From Rhizobiaceae bacterium (GTDB taxonomy: Bacteria > Pseudomonadota > Alphaproteobacteria > Rhizobiales > Rhizobiaceae), in assembly GCA_023953835.1 (NCBI GenBank), contig JAMLJB010000003.1, positions 124,001 to 188,000 of the forward strand: a stretch of DNA of 64,000 bases, given 5' to 3'. Below, in pieces: positions 1 through 8,858 of the stretch. Position 1 is the stretch's first letter, and each line of letters starts with the position of its first letter. The translations under genes and the position numbers were made by a program. The notes under the pieces were generated by a model. It was not told where the DNA came from, did no database searches, and saw nothing but the letters and a program-made list of their open reading frames with translations.

Positions 1-207
1 CGGCATCGAATGCGCCAGCTGACGGTCATGGCTCAGTGGGGATTTCGGCTTGCCACCAAAAGCCGACTGTCAGCTCCCACCAGCCGAACTTCAAACTGAA
101 CACTACCGGCGCCGCATGGGTCCCTGCCATTTGACACAAACGTGTCGCCCAGAGGAGACTAACCTTGGCGGTTGCGCATTGCACTGTTCACGTCGGTCGG
201 GACTATC

Positions 208-828
208 ATGAGCAAATATAGGGACCATCGCGAGTCACGCCGGCGTCGCCATGATGATGATGCGGATTCATTTTCGGAGCAGGCATCCGAGCCAAGCTAT
301 TTTCGGCGCCCCGAGACCGTCATGTCAGACCCTGTCGACGCCGAGGTGCTATGGTTCAACGCCAGCAAGGGTTTCGGCTTCGTAAAACTGCCTAACGGCA
401 CGGAGGTCTATCTGCCACTGCGCGCACTGGAGGCAGCCGGAAGCCGCGGCGTTTCCGAAGGGACGCACCTCAAGGTTGCGGTGGGATAAACACCCCGCGG
501 ATCGCAAGTCATACAAGTACTCGAGATCGGGAATCCGGTTGCGAAAAGTCCGGCACGGGAGCAGATCGCGGGCTCACCTTCGACGATGGCCGGTCCCGGG
601 CCTGAGATCGAAGGCACCGTCAAATGGTACAATTCAGAAAAGGGCTTCGGCTTCGTTGCTCCCGATATCGGTGAAAAGGACGTGTTTGTCCATGCCAGCG
701 TGCTGACTCGGTCAGGTCTTAGCGTGCTGATGGAGGGGCAGCGGGTCGTTTTCCAGTCCGGGCACGGCAAGAAGGGCAGGGAAGTGCGGACCATTCGCCT
801 GGCCTATACGCCAGCCGCCGAACAATGA
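208..828 (+). pseudogene. Two-domain cold-shock protein split by an in-frame TAA
   Basis: Rhizobia commonly carry a protein with a charged N-terminus (here MSKYRDHRESRRRR) and two cold-shock domains that bind single-stranded nucleic acid. Both domains are visible: the first has WFNASKGFGFVKL (about residues 48-60) and the second WYNSEKGFGFVAP. They lie in the same reading frame, separated only by a TAA at 487-489. The frame stays open across this stop, and the text after it (SQVIQVLEIGNPV) is the usual inter-domain linker, so a CAA to TAA change is the simplest explanation. The ATG at 208 is preferred over a TTG at 172 because MSKYRDHRE is the conserved beginning. A separate start at 586 for the second domain is possible, but no strong ribosome binding site precedes it. 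The gene ends convergent with the small RNA at 828-942. Confidence 0.8.
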
Positions 829-942
829 AAAAAGCCCGCTGCCGGGAGGAGGTGGCAGCGGGCTCGATCTATGAATACGGCACGGGAGGAGGTGCACCGC
901 ATCCAGTATCGGCATCGCATCTGGGAGGAGTAGATGGCCGAT
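828..942 (-). ncRNA. NfeR1/alpha-r14-like sRNA with three anti-Shine-Dalgarno loops
   Basis: Read on the minus strand, about 115 nt form three hairpins, each presenting CTCCTCCC in its loop. Hairpin 1 has outer arms ATCGGC/GCCGAT and inner arms CATCT/AGATG. Hairpin 2 has arms GCAC/GTGC. Hairpin 3 has an 11-bp stem AGCCCGCTGCC/GGCAGCGGGCT followed by six T, which makes it the intrinsic terminator. On the plus strand this appears as three GGGAGGAG copies spaced 40 and 39 bases apart. Three exposed anti-SD motifs are the hallmark of the trans-acting alpha-r14 family (NfeR1 of Sinorhizobium meliloti), whose members pair with ribosome binding sites of many mRNAs, often transporter genes. Targets here are unknown. 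A sigma70-like promoter sits at the expected distance upstream. Confidence 0.82.
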
Positions 943-948
943 AGCAGA

Positions 949-976
949 ATCATACCGAGCGGCGCTGATATTGCAA
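949..976 (-). promoter_or_regulatory. Promoter of the anti-SD sRNA
   Basis: On the minus strand TTGCAA (971-976) and TATGAT (949-954) are separated by 16 bp. The predicted start lies near 942, exactly where the first hairpin of the sRNA begins. Confidence 0.6.
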
Positions 977-1127
977 TGCACAATTTTGTATTGCGCGTGC
1001 GAAAATCGAAGACGAGCCCGTCTGGAACTGCTTGAGGCATTTGGGCGACTTGGAGCGCCAGGCCCAGCGAACGGACTGCCAGTCGAGCTGGATGCGCTGA
1101 CAGCCGAGGCCGATCTCTGTGCGATGT

Positions 1128-2333
1128 TCACCGGAATGGCAGAGGAGGCATCTCACCATCCGCCGTGCGCCAGATCCAGGCGCCGATTTCCGGCCGTGAG
1201 GTGATCAGCTCTTCCAGCGCCTCTTCGTACGCTTTGTCCGCCGAAGGCGGAACGACATAAAGCGCGATCGGCTGCGATTGACGCTGCACCATTGCCGCCG
1301 CGGTTGGCGTTTCTGCCGACAAATTGTAGCGCAACCCTTTGACACTGCGGTCACGCAACTTGGCCAGTGTGTCGACCAGCCTCTTTTCGTATGCGGATTC
1401 GTAGGGCACCCAGTTTTCGGCGACGACCATCAGCGCCATGTCCTCAACGACCGCAAGGCCGGCCGGCGTGAGGCCGAACGTCGCGATCGCCATCAGGTGA
1501 GAAGCCTCGTCCGCGTCCCACAGTGCCAACTCGTTCTCGAAGCGACTCTTCAGACGCAGGTACAGCCTTTCGTCCAGCAGGAACGGAAAGTCCGGCATGT
1601 GCTTGGCGATCAAGCGGTGGCCGCTGCGCGTCGGAGCAAAATCCTTGGCCTCACCCACCAGGATCATCAATTTGCGCGGTCCGCTCTTCGGCGGGAGTGC
1701 CGGTACCAGCGCCGCGGTCCGGCGCTGCTCGATCGCGGCCTTGTCCACCGCCCGGAATGGTTCAGGCACGAAGAGTATCTCGTTGAGCATTCCGCCTTTC
1801 ACCATCATCTGGCCCGCGGCCTCGATCAGGTGCCAGCGGATATTCCACCAGTGACGCTTGCCAGCCCATCGCGATGTCCAGGCAGTGAGCTCGGCCTGGT
1901 GCCAGAGATAATGGAGCAAGCTGCGCAACGAGAGCTTCTTTGCGTCGCCAGCGATGGTGTCGGTCGCGCTTGTTCCGACGCCTGGCGCAGCCCGGGTGCC
2001 GATTTTTGTCAGACTGAAGGCGACTTTCAGCGCGGACATCCCGCTCTCGGGATCGACCTGGATCGCACTGCCCATCAACACGCCGAGACCGGACAGTTCA
2101 TCTGGCGGCTCGTAGGATGGGCACGCCGGATCGTGTCCGCCACCTGACATTGGCATGCGCTTGACGATGTACTGCTCGCCGACCTGGGCGATGTACATCG
2201 AAAGCCCGCCTTCCTTGCAAAGGCAGAGCGGTCGAATCCGCTTACGGTAGGCGTCGGCTAACGCGACCTGCAGATCCGGCGCCGTCTCATCGATCACCTG
2301 CTCAGCAAGTTTGAATCGTCGCATCGCCTCCAT
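1128..2333 (-). CDS. DUF1173 family protein
   Basis: This 401-residue soluble protein matches the DUF1173 family found on rhizobial plasmids and integrative elements; no function is established. Near the N-terminus it has a possible metal-binding set, PLCLC (Cys37, Cys39) followed by GGGHDPACPSY (His67, Cys71), typical of the family. There is no signal peptide or membrane segment. The ATG at 2333 is used; an internal ATG at 2324 is an alternative. It is transcribed away from the DUF932 gene, leaving a 272-bp GC-rich gap that contains a CGGCCTGCGGCCG palindrome also found elsewhere in the window. Confidence 0.75.
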   Translation of the reverse strand: MEAMRRFKLAEQVIDETAPDLQVALADAYRKRIRPLCLCKEGGLSMYIAQVGEQYIVKRMPMSGGGHDPACPSYEPPDELSGLGVLMGSAIQVDPESGMSALKVAFSLTKIGTRAAPGVGTSATDTIAGDAKKLSLRSLLHYLWHQAELTAWTSRWAGKRHWWNIRWHLIEAAGQMMVKGGMLNEILFVPEPFRAVDKAAIEQRRTAALVPALPPKSGPRKLMILVGEAKDFAPTRSGHRLIAKHMPDFPFLLDERLYLRLKSRFENELALWDADEASHLMAIATFGLTPAGLAVVEDMALMVVAENWVPYESAYEKRLVDTLAKLRDRSVKGLRYNLSAETPTAAAMVQRQSQPIALYVVPPSADKAYEEALEELITSRPEIGAWIWRTADGEMPPLPFR

Positions 2334-2605
2334 CGCTCCGGACGCCGCCGCATCCCCTGTCGCTCATTGATTCACGGTTTCATCAGCGATGCAACCCTCA
2401 GGACCTTCGAGTGCACGCACTCCTTCACGGCCACCGGCCTGCGGCCGGCACCCCGGTTTGCGCGTGATCTCACACGCAGGCGCACTGCAGCTACGGCCGC
2501 GCTTCGCGCGCCGGCTGGCGCTGGGAGAGGCAGAGGGGAGGCCGGAATGCGGCGGCGGGTCGAGGCCAGGAGAGAGGCTCCCGGCGCCCGTCGCGGAGAA
2601 CGACC

Positions 2606-3802
2606 ATGACCCATATGGAAATTCAGGTGCCGTCGCGCACGACGCCCAACGGCTACAAGGTCGATGTCAGCCGTGGCCAGCGCATCGGCCGCGTGTCGTC
2701 GGAATGGTTCAACCGGCCGGACGACGAACGCTACCTTTCCCTCACCGACCTCAACAATGCGGTGAGGCGGCGGTCCGAACGCAGCAAGACCCGGATCGTG
2801 GAAAGCGAGGCGATCCGAGTGGAAACGTCTCGCGACAATCCCGAGCGGCTGACGCTCATGCTGCCGGATGCCCACGCACCGGTCGCGCCGACACACTGGA
2901 GTTTTGGTCAACTCGCCAACCTGGTCGGCGCACCCGCGACCTACCTGCGACAGCTGCCGGCCGCGCTCGCCGGCATCAATCTGCAATACGGCCTTTCCAC
3001 GCACCGCGCCGAGCAAATGAAGACACTCGAGATCGAGAACGGCCGCCTCGAGCTCAGGGCGGTCACGGGGCCGGACTACGGCAGGATTTTCGATCACGAG
3101 CTCGTCGAAGCGGTGCAGAAGATCGCCGGCAACGGCACCGGCGACACACGCTGGAAGGTACCCGGCGTGCTCGACTGGTCGACCAGCATTTACAACCCCA
3201 ATATCGACATTTCGAAAGATACGACGACGCTTTACGCTTCGGACCGCGACATCTTTGTCTTCCTGGTCGACGATCTCAACCCGATCGAAGCGGGGCGACT
3301 GCCGAATGGTGAACCGGATCTCTACTTCCGCGGATTTTACGCGTGGAACAGCGAGGTCGGCTCGAAAACCCTTGGAATTGCAAGCTTTTACCTGCGTGCC
3401 GTCTGTTGCAATAGAAATTTATGGGGGGTCGAGGATTTTCAGGAAATCACCATTCGCCACTCCAAATATGCCGCCTCACGCTTTGCTCTCGAAGCCGAGC
3501 CAGCACTGATCCAGTTCGCGGAATCCTCGCCCATGCCCTTCGTCAACGGCATCAAGGCAGCGCGCGAGCGCGTCGTCGCCCGTGACGACGACGATCGAAC
3601 AACATTCCTGCGCAAGCGCGGCTTCTCGAAGGGCGAAACCACGAAGATCATCGACGCCGTACTCACCGACGAGGGCCATCCCCCGGCATCGGTTTTCGAT
3701 TTCGTGCAGGGCATCACGCGTGTCGCGCGCGACAAGCAGCACCAGGACGTAAGGCTGGAGATGGAAGGCAAGGCGAAGAAGCTCCTCGACCTCGTCCATT
3801 GA
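2606..3802 (+). CDS. DUF932 (phage/plasmid-like) protein
   Basis: The 398-residue protein belongs to DUF932, a family carried by phages, plasmids and ICEs with no proven biochemical role. Family features include the YLSLTDLNNAV region near residue 50, the central GLSTHRAEQMKTLEIENG and the C-terminal helical segment. A GGAGAACGACC site lies just before ATG 2606. It starts a plus-strand run with the ParB-like, DUF1419 and methylase/helicase genes. On related elements these sit near the origin of transfer, so a role in establishment of incoming DNA is reasonable but inferred. Confidence 0.8.
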   Translation: MTHMEIQVPSRTTPNGYKVDVSRGQRIGRVSSEWFNRPDDERYLSLTDLNNAVRRRSERSKTRIVESEAIRVETSRDNPERLTLMLPDAHAPVAPTHWSFGQLANLVGAPATYLRQLPAALAGINLQYGLSTHRAEQMKTLEIENGRLELRAVTGPDYGRIFDHELVEAVQKIAGNGTGDTRWKVPGVLDWSTSIYNPNIDISKDTTTLYASDRDIFVFLVDDLNPIEAGRLPNGEPDLYFRGFYAWNSEVGSKTLGIASFYLRAVCCNRNLWGVEDFQEITIRHSKYAASRFALEAEPALIQFAESSPMPFVNGIKAARERVVARDDDDRTTFLRKRGFSKGETTKIIDAVLTDEGHPPASVFDFVQGITRVARDKQHQDVRLEMEGKAKKLLDLVH

Positions 3803-3950
3803 TCCTCCCCGGACCGGCGATCCTGCACAACGCACTGCCGGTTCAGCACCGTGCCGGTTTTCAGCCATCCCCTCGGCCGAGGGGATGGCTTTCCTCGTGA
3901 CGGCTTTCCAGCAGGAGACCCCTCCCGCCGCCGTCGTGGAGAAATCCATC

Positions 3951-4355
3951 ATGCTGAAACCAGACTCTTCCACCGACTATTCAGCCGACCTCGCCGCCGC
4001 GCTGTCGACACAAGGCGGTCACCTCTCCATCGGCCGCGGCGGCTTCACCCTGCATTATCGCGACGGCGCGATGCTCTCCGGCTATGACTGCGGGGCGATC
4101 AAGGCTCAATGTATCGCCGCGGGCCTCCCGGTCATCGACAGCCGGTGTGTGTCGTTCGATGTCGTGGTGCAACTAACGTTAGGCGGACCGCTGGTCGCCG
4201 TCGGCCGTGAGCCCGAGCCAGCCCCCTGGCATGGCCTCTCCTATGCGCCGTTGCAGGCAGTCGCCATCCGATACGCTGCGGCTGGCGCCCAGATCTGGAA
4301 CATCCCTGGCGTCGAAACCATGCCCGCGCCGGCCGAACGGGGGACCGCGCCATGA
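3951..4355 (+). CDS. Hypothetical plasmid protein
   Basis: A 134-residue protein of unknown function. The ATG at 3951 is chosen because GTGGAGAAATCC precedes it; a longer reading from 3885 would run back into intergenic sequence. The protein is soluble, without an obvious motif. Its stop overlaps the start of the next gene by four bases (ATGA), so the two are translationally coupled. Confidence 0.55.
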   Translation: MLKPDSSTDYSADLAAALSTQGGHLSIGRGGFTLHYRDGAMLSGYDCGAIKAQCIAAGLPVIDSRCVSFDVVVQLTLGGPLVAVGREPEPAPWHGLSYAPLQAVAIRYAAAGAQIWNIPGVETMPAPAERGTAP

Positions 4356-4552
4356 GCGGCCACCCTCTCCTCCAGCTCTATACTACAATGGACGAGTTCG
4401 AGGTTCTGCGTGAACGGCACGATCGCACGCGCAGCACCAGCAAGACGGTCACCGTTGATCGCCAGGCGCTCATCCACGTCCTCATGGATCATGCCCGCAT
4501 GCTCGAGGCTCTGCGCAAGGCTGGACGGGTCGATGTCGCCGAGCCGCATTGA
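4352..4552 (+). CDS. Small hypothetical protein
   Basis: A 66-residue protein overlapping the preceding gene by ATGA. It is rich in charged residues with a likely helical C-terminal half (HVLMDHARMLEALRKAG). It is followed by a 116-bp GC-rich gap with a CCGGCCTGCGCCGG palindrome before the ParB-like gene. I do not recognise a family. Confidence 0.5.
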   Translation: MSGHPLLQLYTTMDEFEVLRERHDRTRSTSKTVTVDRQALIHVLMDHARMLEALRKAGRVDVAEPH

Positions 4553-4668
4553 GGCCGCCGGCCTGCGCCGGCGCGGCTGGCGAGAGGCAGAGGGGGGAGG
4601 GGAGGGTTCCTGACGGGTTTGGAGGTTTGGGGAGAGACCCCGGGCCGCCCGTCAAGGAGACCCTGACC

Positions 4669-6825
4669 ATGGCAAAAAGCGCCATTCAGAAGATCGCAAT
4701 GAACCCGTCTGAGAACATCGCCTACGACAAGCTCGTGCTGTCGCAGGAAAACGTCCGCCGGGTAAAGGACGGCGTCACCATCGAGCATCTCGCCGAGGAC
4801 ATCGGTCAGCGGAAGCTCCTGCAGAGCCTGAACGTCCGTCCGGTGCTCGACGGAAACGGCGAGGAGACCGGCACCTTCGAAGTGCCCGCCGGCGGCCGTC
4901 GCTATCTCGCGCTCGGCATTCTCGTCAAGCAGAAGCGCCTGGCGAAGAACGAACCGATCCCCTGCATCGTCAACCGCAGCGGATCGACCTCGGCTCAAGA
5001 GGACTCGCTTGCCGAGAACGTGCATCGCGAGAACCTGCATCCGCTCGACCAGTTCCGCGCATTCAAGGCACTGAAGGAACAAGGCCTTGACGTCGAGGAG
5101 ATCGCCGCCCGCTTCTTCGTGTCGGCGGCGACCGTCAAGCAGCGGCTGAGGCTCGCATCGGTCTCGCCAAAGCTGCTCGAGCTCTACGAAAAGGATGAAA
5201 TCCGTCTCGAGCAGATTATGGCGTTTTCAATCTCGGATGACCATGCGCGCCAGGAGCAGGTCTGGGAGCGCATCACCAACAACCCGCACATGCAGGAACC
5301 TTATTACATCAGGCGCCTGCTGACAGAGACGACCGTTCGTGCCGACGACCGCCGCGCGGTCTATGTCGGCGCCGAAGCCTATGAAGCCGCCGGCGGGGTC
5401 ATCCTGCGCGACCTGTTCGAGCAGGATTCCGGCGGCTGGTTCCAGGATGCGGCGCTTCTCGAACAGCTGGTCTTCGACAAGCTCAAGGTTGATGCCGAGG
5501 CCGTTCGCGCCGACGGCTGGAAATGGGTCGAGGCGGCGATCAGCTTCCCTTATGGCCACACCTCTGGCATGCGGCGCGTCTATGCCGAACCGGCGGAGAT
5601 GAGCGCCGAGGAGATCGCTCGCTACGACGCGGTGAAGGCCGAGTATGATGCGCTCGACGCCAAATATGCCGAGATGGAAGATGCCGACCAGGAGATCGAG
5701 GACAAGCTCGATCAGCTCGGCGCCGAACTCGATGCTTTCGGCGATCGGCCTCATGTCTACGACCCGGCGCAGAAGGCCATCGCCGGAGCATTCGTCACGC
5801 TCGGCGCCAACGGCCAGCTGCAAATCGACGCCGGCTTCGTCCGTCCCGAGGACGAGCCCCGGGACGAGACGGACGAGGATGACGAGGATGCCACCGGCGA
5901 GGATCGCGAATCGTCGGAGGCAGACGATGATGGTGCCAATCGCGTCGTCGTCAACGGCAGGCCCGTGAACGGCGCATCCGATACGGCCGAAGAGCTCGAG
6001 GATGACGGTATCAAACCGTTGCCCGAACGGCTCGTCTTCGACCTCACCGCGCAGAAGACGCTTGCGCTGCGCAACGCGCTGGCCAGTGACGTCGACATCG
6101 CCTTCGTCACGGTTCTCCATGCCCTCGTTCTGCAGGTGTTCTACCGCTTCGCCAAGGACAGCTGCCTGGAGATCAGCCTGACGAGCAACAGCTTCGGCCA
6201 GGTCCAGGGCCTCGCCGAAACCATCTGGGCGAAGGAGATCGCCGAACGTCACGAGGCCTGGGACCGGGATATGCCGGACAGCCACAAGCTGTGGGACTTC
6301 GTGCTCGGTCTCGACGAAGCGAGCCGCAAGGCGCTGTTCGCGCACTGCGCGTCGCTCTCGCTCAACGCCGTCGTCGAGCCCTGGAACAGGCGCACTGGCG
6401 CGCTTGCCCATGCCGACGCACTCGCCGCCACGCTGGGCTTCGACATGGTCGAGGCTGGTTGGTCGCCCACGGTGGACAACTATCTCGGCCGCGTCACCAA
6501 GGCCAGGATCGTTCAGGCGGTGCGCGAGGCTCGTGGCGAGGATTCCGCGCAGCTGATCGACCACATGAAGAAGGACTTGATGGCACGTGAGGCCGCGCGT
6601 CTTCTCGAAGGGTCGAACTGGCTGCCCGAGCCGCTGCGCCTCGATGGCGACGACGCGGTTGCCGATGCGGTCGGGACCGCCACCGACGATGTGACGGATG
6701 AGACGACTCTCGACGACGATGCCGCCGAGCTGCCCGCCTTTCTCGCTGACGATGCGGATCCATCAGCCGATGAGTCCGCGATCGGCGTCGGAGCCGAGAC
6801 CGACCACCTCCAGGCTGCCGAGTAG
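4669..6825 (+). CDS. Large ParB/Srx-like nuclease-domain protein
   Basis: A 718-residue protein with an N-terminal ParB-like domain (about 15-130), showing AGGRRYLALG and then EDSLAENVHRENLHPLDQ, and a KorB/ParB-type helix-turn-helix near 141-164 (EEIAARFFVSAATVKQRL). A long C-terminal extension follows, including an acidic stretch at about 395-425 (DETDEDDEDATGED). True plasmid ParB proteins are about 330 residues and lie beside parA. This one stands alone among DUF genes and is twice that size, like the ParB-fold proteins common on rhizobial plasmids and ICEs. The ATG at 4669 has AAGGAGA upstream. DNA or CTP binding is inferred from the domain only. Confidence 0.82.
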   Translation: MAKSAIQKIAMNPSENIAYDKLVLSQENVRRVKDGVTIEHLAEDIGQRKLLQSLNVRPVLDGNGEETGTFEVPAGGRRYLALGILVKQKRLAKNEPIPCIVNRSGSTSAQEDSLAENVHRENLHPLDQFRAFKALKEQGLDVEEIAARFFVSAATVKQRLRLASVSPKLLELYEKDEIRLEQIMAFSISDDHARQEQVWERITNNPHMQEPYYIRRLLTETTVRADDRRAVYVGAEAYEAAGGVILRDLFEQDSGGWFQDAALLEQLVFDKLKVDAEAVRADGWKWVEAAISFPYGHTSGMRRVYAEPAEMSAEEIARYDAVKAEYDALDAKYAEMEDADQEIEDKLDQLGAELDAFGDRPHVYDPAQKAIAGAFVTLGANGQLQIDAGFVRPEDEPRDETDEDDEDATGEDRESSEADDDGANRVVVNGRPVNGASDTAEELEDDGIKPLPERLVFDLTAQKTLALRNALASDVDIAFVTVLHALVLQVFYRFAKDSCLEISLTSNSFGQVQGLAETIWAKEIAERHEAWDRDMPDSHKLWDFVLGLDEASRKALFAHCASLSLNAVVEPWNRRTGALAHADALAATLGFDMVEAGWSPTVDNYLGRVTKARIVQAVREARGEDSAQLIDHMKKDLMAREAARLLEGSNWLPEPLRLDGDDAVADAVGTATDDVTDETTLDDDAAELPAFLADDADPSADESAIGVGAETDHLQAAE

Positions 6826-6845
6826 TCGGCACTCGGCTTCGCACC

Positions 6846-6874
6846 GGGCCCGGCATCTCCGCCGGGCCCCTTTT
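6846..6874 (+). terminator. Intrinsic terminator after the ParB-like gene
   Basis: Perfect 9-bp stem GGGCCCGGC/GCCGGGCCC with a 6-base loop, followed by CTTTT. It lies between the ParB-like gene and the next small gene. Confidence 0.7.
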
Positions 6875-6899
6875 CGTTTCCAGACATGGAGAGATCCGC

Positions 6900-7376
6900 A
6901 TGTCAGCCCACATCGTCTACGATTCCGCCCCTTTGGGAAGCGTCATCCGCTATTCCGACGGCACGGCAAGACCCCCGGCCCGTTTCAGAAAGAAGCTCTC
7001 CGCTTGGGAGAGCCGCAACGACGCCGGCCGCCTGGTGAAGAAGGAGCCGCCGCGATCGCGAGCGACCTATAGCTCGCCAGCCTGTTTCACTCTGCATGAG
7101 GGCGATTTCGGCCAAGGCGGGGTCATCGTCGTCTCAGTCCGACGCACCTGGTCCGTCGAGAGCGATCTGCACTTAGAGATCGTCGAGCGCCCCGCCATCG
7201 GGATGGTCCGCGTCCTGCAGGACCTCGGCGACAGCCCGGAACTCCTGCATCTCGCCAGGGATCGGGACGCGGCCGAACGCTGGCTCGCCAGCAATTCGTA
7301 CAGCCGTGCTTATCTCGAGGAGGTCTCCGCCGACGAGGTCGACGCCGATGTCGTCGAGGGCCGCGCCGCCGCCTGA
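6900..7376 (+). CDS. Hypothetical plasmid protein
   Basis: A 158-residue soluble protein. The N-terminal 60 residues are basic (RPPARFRKKLSAWESRN), and the C-terminal half is acidic and ends in alanines. The ATG at 6900 is preceded by GGAGAGATCCGC. Terminator-like hairpins on both sides suggest an independent or attenuated unit. I do not recognise the family. Confidence 0.6.
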   Translation: MSAHIVYDSAPLGSVIRYSDGTARPPARFRKKLSAWESRNDAGRLVKKEPPRSRATYSSPACFTLHEGDFGQGGVIVVSVRRTWSVESDLHLEIVERPAIGMVRVLQDLGDSPELLHLARDRDAAERWLASNSYSRAYLEEVSADEVDADVVEGRAAA

Positions 7377-7406
7377 CCGTTTCACCACACAGAACCAACC
7401 GGCGAC

Positions 7407-7441
7407 AGGCCCGGGGTCGCGCGAGCGATCGCCGGGCCTTT
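7407..7441 (+). terminator. Hairpin, probable terminator
   Basis: AGGCCCGG pairs with CCGGGCCT around a GC-rich loop and is followed by TTT. It lies directly before the ribosome binding site of the gene at 7462. Confidence 0.5.
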
Positions 7442-7461
7442 CCCGTTTCATGGAGATCGAC

Positions 7462-7854
7462 ATGTTCGACTGGAACAGAAGCTGCTCCTATGACGAGCAG
7501 CAGAAGAGACGTTTTCACACGACCGCCCGTTCGCGACTGAAGAAACTTGCTGGCGAACTCGGCCTGCCGCCCGACAGCTATGACCTGCGCTCCAACAGGG
7601 CGGGTATCGCCGTTTCCGGTGAAGTGACCTTGCACCACACCACCGTTTACATCCAAGTCGGCCAGTTCGGCCTCTCTTCCGGGCACGGCATCCTGATCCG
7701 CACCTGTAAGGGCCGCAAGGATTATGCCGGTGGGCCAAACCACTTCGTCGCGCTGACCATGCTCGATGACATTCGGGCGCTTGCGGCAGCCGTCCGCGCC
7801 ATCACCGGCGTCGGACGGGATACCGCGCGTTCCGCGGATCGCCACGCCGCCTGA
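7462..7854 (+). CDS. Hypothetical plasmid protein
   Basis: A 130-residue soluble protein beginning MFDWNRSCSYDEQQKRRF. The ATG at 7462 is used because TGGAGATCGAC stands immediately before it; reading further upstream would cross the preceding hairpin. There are no membrane segments. It sits in the block of small unknown genes between the ParB-like and DUF1419 genes. I do not recognise a family. Confidence 0.6.
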   Translation: MFDWNRSCSYDEQQKRRFHTTARSRLKKLAGELGLPPDSYDLRSNRAGIAVSGEVTLHHTTVYIQVGQFGLSSGHGILIRTCKGRKDYAGGPNHFVALTMLDDIRALAAAVRAITGVGRDTARSADRHAA

Positions 7855-7939
7855 ACAAGCCCACCGATCCCGTCATCCGCCGACGGTCTCTCGTCGCAGC
7901 ACTGCCGCGGCGGGAGGCTCGGCTTTCCGGAGACATGTC

Positions 7940-8572
7940 ATGTCCACCCATCCGCCGTTCCGCAAGGTGTTCGAGGGCGTCGCGACGCGCGCGCAGATGT
8001 TCGCGCTCTTCAATCGCCACAGAGATACGCCCGGTGTCGATCCCTTGTCCGGCAAGCCTTACGCGGGCCAATGGTTCGAGATCTCGGCCAGCGAGTACCG
8101 CTTCATGCTCGATCTGTTGCCGCCGTTGTTCCAGAGAACCGGCATGTTCGGCATGTCCGAATACAAGGCAGGCAATGTAACCAGCGTATTCTTCGCGATC
8201 AGGATCCGCGGTCGCGAACGCTGGTTCCACGGATTCTGCGACCTCTCCGACAAACGCAGTCCCGACGCCATGCGCGCGGCGATCATCGCCCATGAGACGG
8301 GCGCCGTCGACAGCATGACGCGTGAGGAAAAACTCGAGGCGATCTGGTCCGCGACGCATGCGGACTTCAAGGGCGGCGCCGGCGAGGCCGATCCTAACGC
8401 CTGGCCGCCGGAGCATCACGGCAAGCGGACCATCCTGGTCAACGCCGGCGAGCAGGGGACCGTCCTCAAGCTCCTGGAGGCTCTGTCCGACGAAGAAATC
8501 GACAGTCGCATATCGGCACTCCGCGCACGGCGCACGAGGAGGGTGGGAGGCAAGGATGCGGACCCATCGTAA
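7940..8572 (+). CDS. DUF1419 family protein
   Basis: A 210-residue protein that I recognise as DUF1419, another family largely confined to plasmids and ICEs of Hyphomicrobiales. Conserved stretches visible are MSTHPPFRKVFEGV at the start, EYRFMLDLLPPLF in the middle and HHGKRTILV followed by LLEALSDEEI near the end. The ATG at 7940 is preceded by a CCGGAGA site. Function is unknown. Co-occurrence with DUF932, ParB-like and methylase/helicase genes argues for a shared element-maintenance or establishment role. Confidence 0.72.
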   Translation: MSTHPPFRKVFEGVATRAQMFALFNRHRDTPGVDPLSGKPYAGQWFEISASEYRFMLDLLPPLFQRTGMFGMSEYKAGNVTSVFFAIRIRGRERWFHGFCDLSDKRSPDAMRAAIIAHETGAVDSMTREEKLEAIWSATHADFKGGAGEADPNAWPPEHHGKRTILVNAGEQGTVLKLLEALSDEEIDSRISALRARRTRRVGGKDADPS

Positions 8573-8858
8573 GCAACCGACACCGGGCGGCCAGGCGCAC
8601 CTGCGCGGCGCACTCATCGTTGATACCGGCGCACGCCCCCAGGGGCACGTGCTGAAGCTGACCGAAGACGCCTATGGCGGCGGCTATACCGAGTCGCGAG
8701 CACGGGGCCGGCAAGCACCCGGCTTGCGCTCCCAACGTGAGCGGCTGCGCGTCCGGTCGCACGATTGTGATGCCGGCTGGGATCAGGCTGCCACAATTGC
8801 CCGAGTGAAACTTGGTACATCCAGATTGCCTGGAGTGTCCACACCGGCCGGAGATCTC

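Noticed and set aside
487..489. Programmed stop-codon readthrough or selenocysteine
   Set aside because: The stop is TAA (and TAG in the dioxygenase), no SECIS-like structure follows, and both cases fit simple point mutation.
844..930. Three GGGAGGAG copies as plus-strand ribosome binding sites or a CRISPR-like array
   Set aside because: No open frames follow them, the spacers do not repeat as in an array, and on the minus strand they fall exactly in hairpin loops.
5227..6564. Minus-strand frame opposite the ParB-like gene
   Set aside because: It lacks motifs and is mirrored by the recognised plus-strand protein.
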